Source: Streptomyces asoensis (GTDB taxonomy: Bacteria; Actinomycetota; Actinomycetes; Streptomycetales; Streptomycetaceae). From it: a DNA stretch of 64,000 bases. Every line of letters begins with the position of its first letter. Positions within the stretch are counted from its first letter, which is position 1. Below are positions 63,858-64,000 of this stretch, piece by piece. A program made the translations under genes and the position numbers. Below the pieces are notes generated by a model, which searched no databases, was not told where the DNA came from, and worked only from the letters and a program-made list of their open reading frames with translations. Location: NCBI RefSeq assembly GCF_013085465.1, contig NZ_CP049838.1, positions 2,480,001 through 2,544,000 of the forward strand, in the 5' to 3' direction.

Positions 63858-64000
63858 ATGGCGAGATGCGAAGTTTGCGGCAATGACTACGGAATGACCT
63901 TCGAAGTGCACGCGCAGGGCGCGATCCACGTCTTCGACTGCTTCTCCTGTGCGATCCACCGCATGGCCCCCATCTGCGAGCACTGCCGGGTGCAGATCAT
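63858..64000 (+). CDS. zinc-ribbon small protein, N-terminal part
   Basis: The visible 47 residues read MARCEVCGNDYGMTFEVHAQ, continuing HVFDCFSCAIHRMAPICEHC, with Cys-x2-Cys pairs (CEVC, CFSC, CEHC) that could bind one or two zincs. It resembles a conserved actinobacterial small zinc-ribbon family. The gene runs beyond the window end, so its length cannot be judged. The upstream Shine-Dalgarno is weak. Confidence 0.7.
   Translation, partial: MARCEVCGNDYGMTFEVHAQGAIHVFDCFSCAIHRMAPICEHCRVQI

Overview
The window is chromosomal core sequence of a Streptomyces (or very close relative). The evidence is the very high GC content with strong third-position GC, frequent GTG/TTG starts, two chaplin genes, a 'streptophobe' membrane protein, an SGM_5486-type 38-residue protein, an rRNA operon without spacer tRNAs, and intergenic repeat families I recognise from this genus. 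Gene order (tlyA-nadK-recN; chaplin E beside a two-component pair; serB; fabG-fabI; tyrS; moaA; rRNA operon) matches what I recall of the Streptomyces core chromosome. I see no prophage, integrase, insertion sequence, CRISPR array or biosynthetic gene cluster.

Layout. 1-14 kb: a partial F420/flavin oxidoreductase diverges from a PucR regulator. A GT4 glycosyltransferase and a divergent MraY-like membrane protein follow, then recN, nadK, tlyA and a small upstream gene. An SCP2 protein comes next, then a three-gene siderophore/Fe(III) importer read from an iron box, a HAD-IIA phosphatase and a DUF1015 protein. 14-22 kb: a 692-residue protein with a long Arg/Asp repeat region and a helical-repeat C-terminus, then a complete rRNA operon (16S-23S-5S, minus strand) with leader, promoters and a strong terminator. 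22-29 kb: 3-methyladenine glycosylase, Spo0M, YbhB, HNH nuclease, an SPFH/NfeD pair, an ABC ATPase, an actinobacterial hypothetical protein, a repeat-rich spacer and two chaplins. 29-41 kb: NarL-type response regulator and GAF sensor kinase, an SDR overlapping a highly diverged QueA homologue, a secreted SLT lytic transglycosylase behind a predicted structured leader, an FHA-FHA-ABC transporter, a streptophobe protein, SerB and a SixA-like phosphatase. 41-50 kb: two small membrane proteins, a CynX/NimT-type MFS transporter divergent from a GntR/FadR regulator across a palindrome, FASII genes fabG-fabI, tldD-tldE and tyrS. 50-64 kb: GlsB, DUF3099, moaA, an ActP/DUF485 acetate symporter pair, a subtilase, a rearranged CaiB-type CoA-transferase, a CopD-like protein, a sterol-desaturase/lysoplasmalogenase pair, a decayed coding region, a VIT-family transporter, a DnaQ-like exonuclease with a BRCT region and the start of a zinc-ribbon protein.

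How the genes work together. Most are housekeeping: fatty acid elongation (fabG-fabI), aminoacylation (tyrS), rRNA and rRNA 2'-O-methylation (tlyA), NAD kinase, DNA repair (recN, alkyladenine glycosylase, DnaQ-like exonuclease), molybdopterin (moaA), serine synthesis (serB) and acetate uptake. Development and surface are represented by the chaplins, Spo0M and the lytic transglycosylase. The less explained pieces are the repeat-rich protein beside the rRNA operon, the multibranched leader of the transglycosylase gene, a putative ether-lipid-cleaving gene pair, the diverged QueA/SDR pair and the MraY-like protein near the GT4 enzyme. None of these is proven to be a new system.
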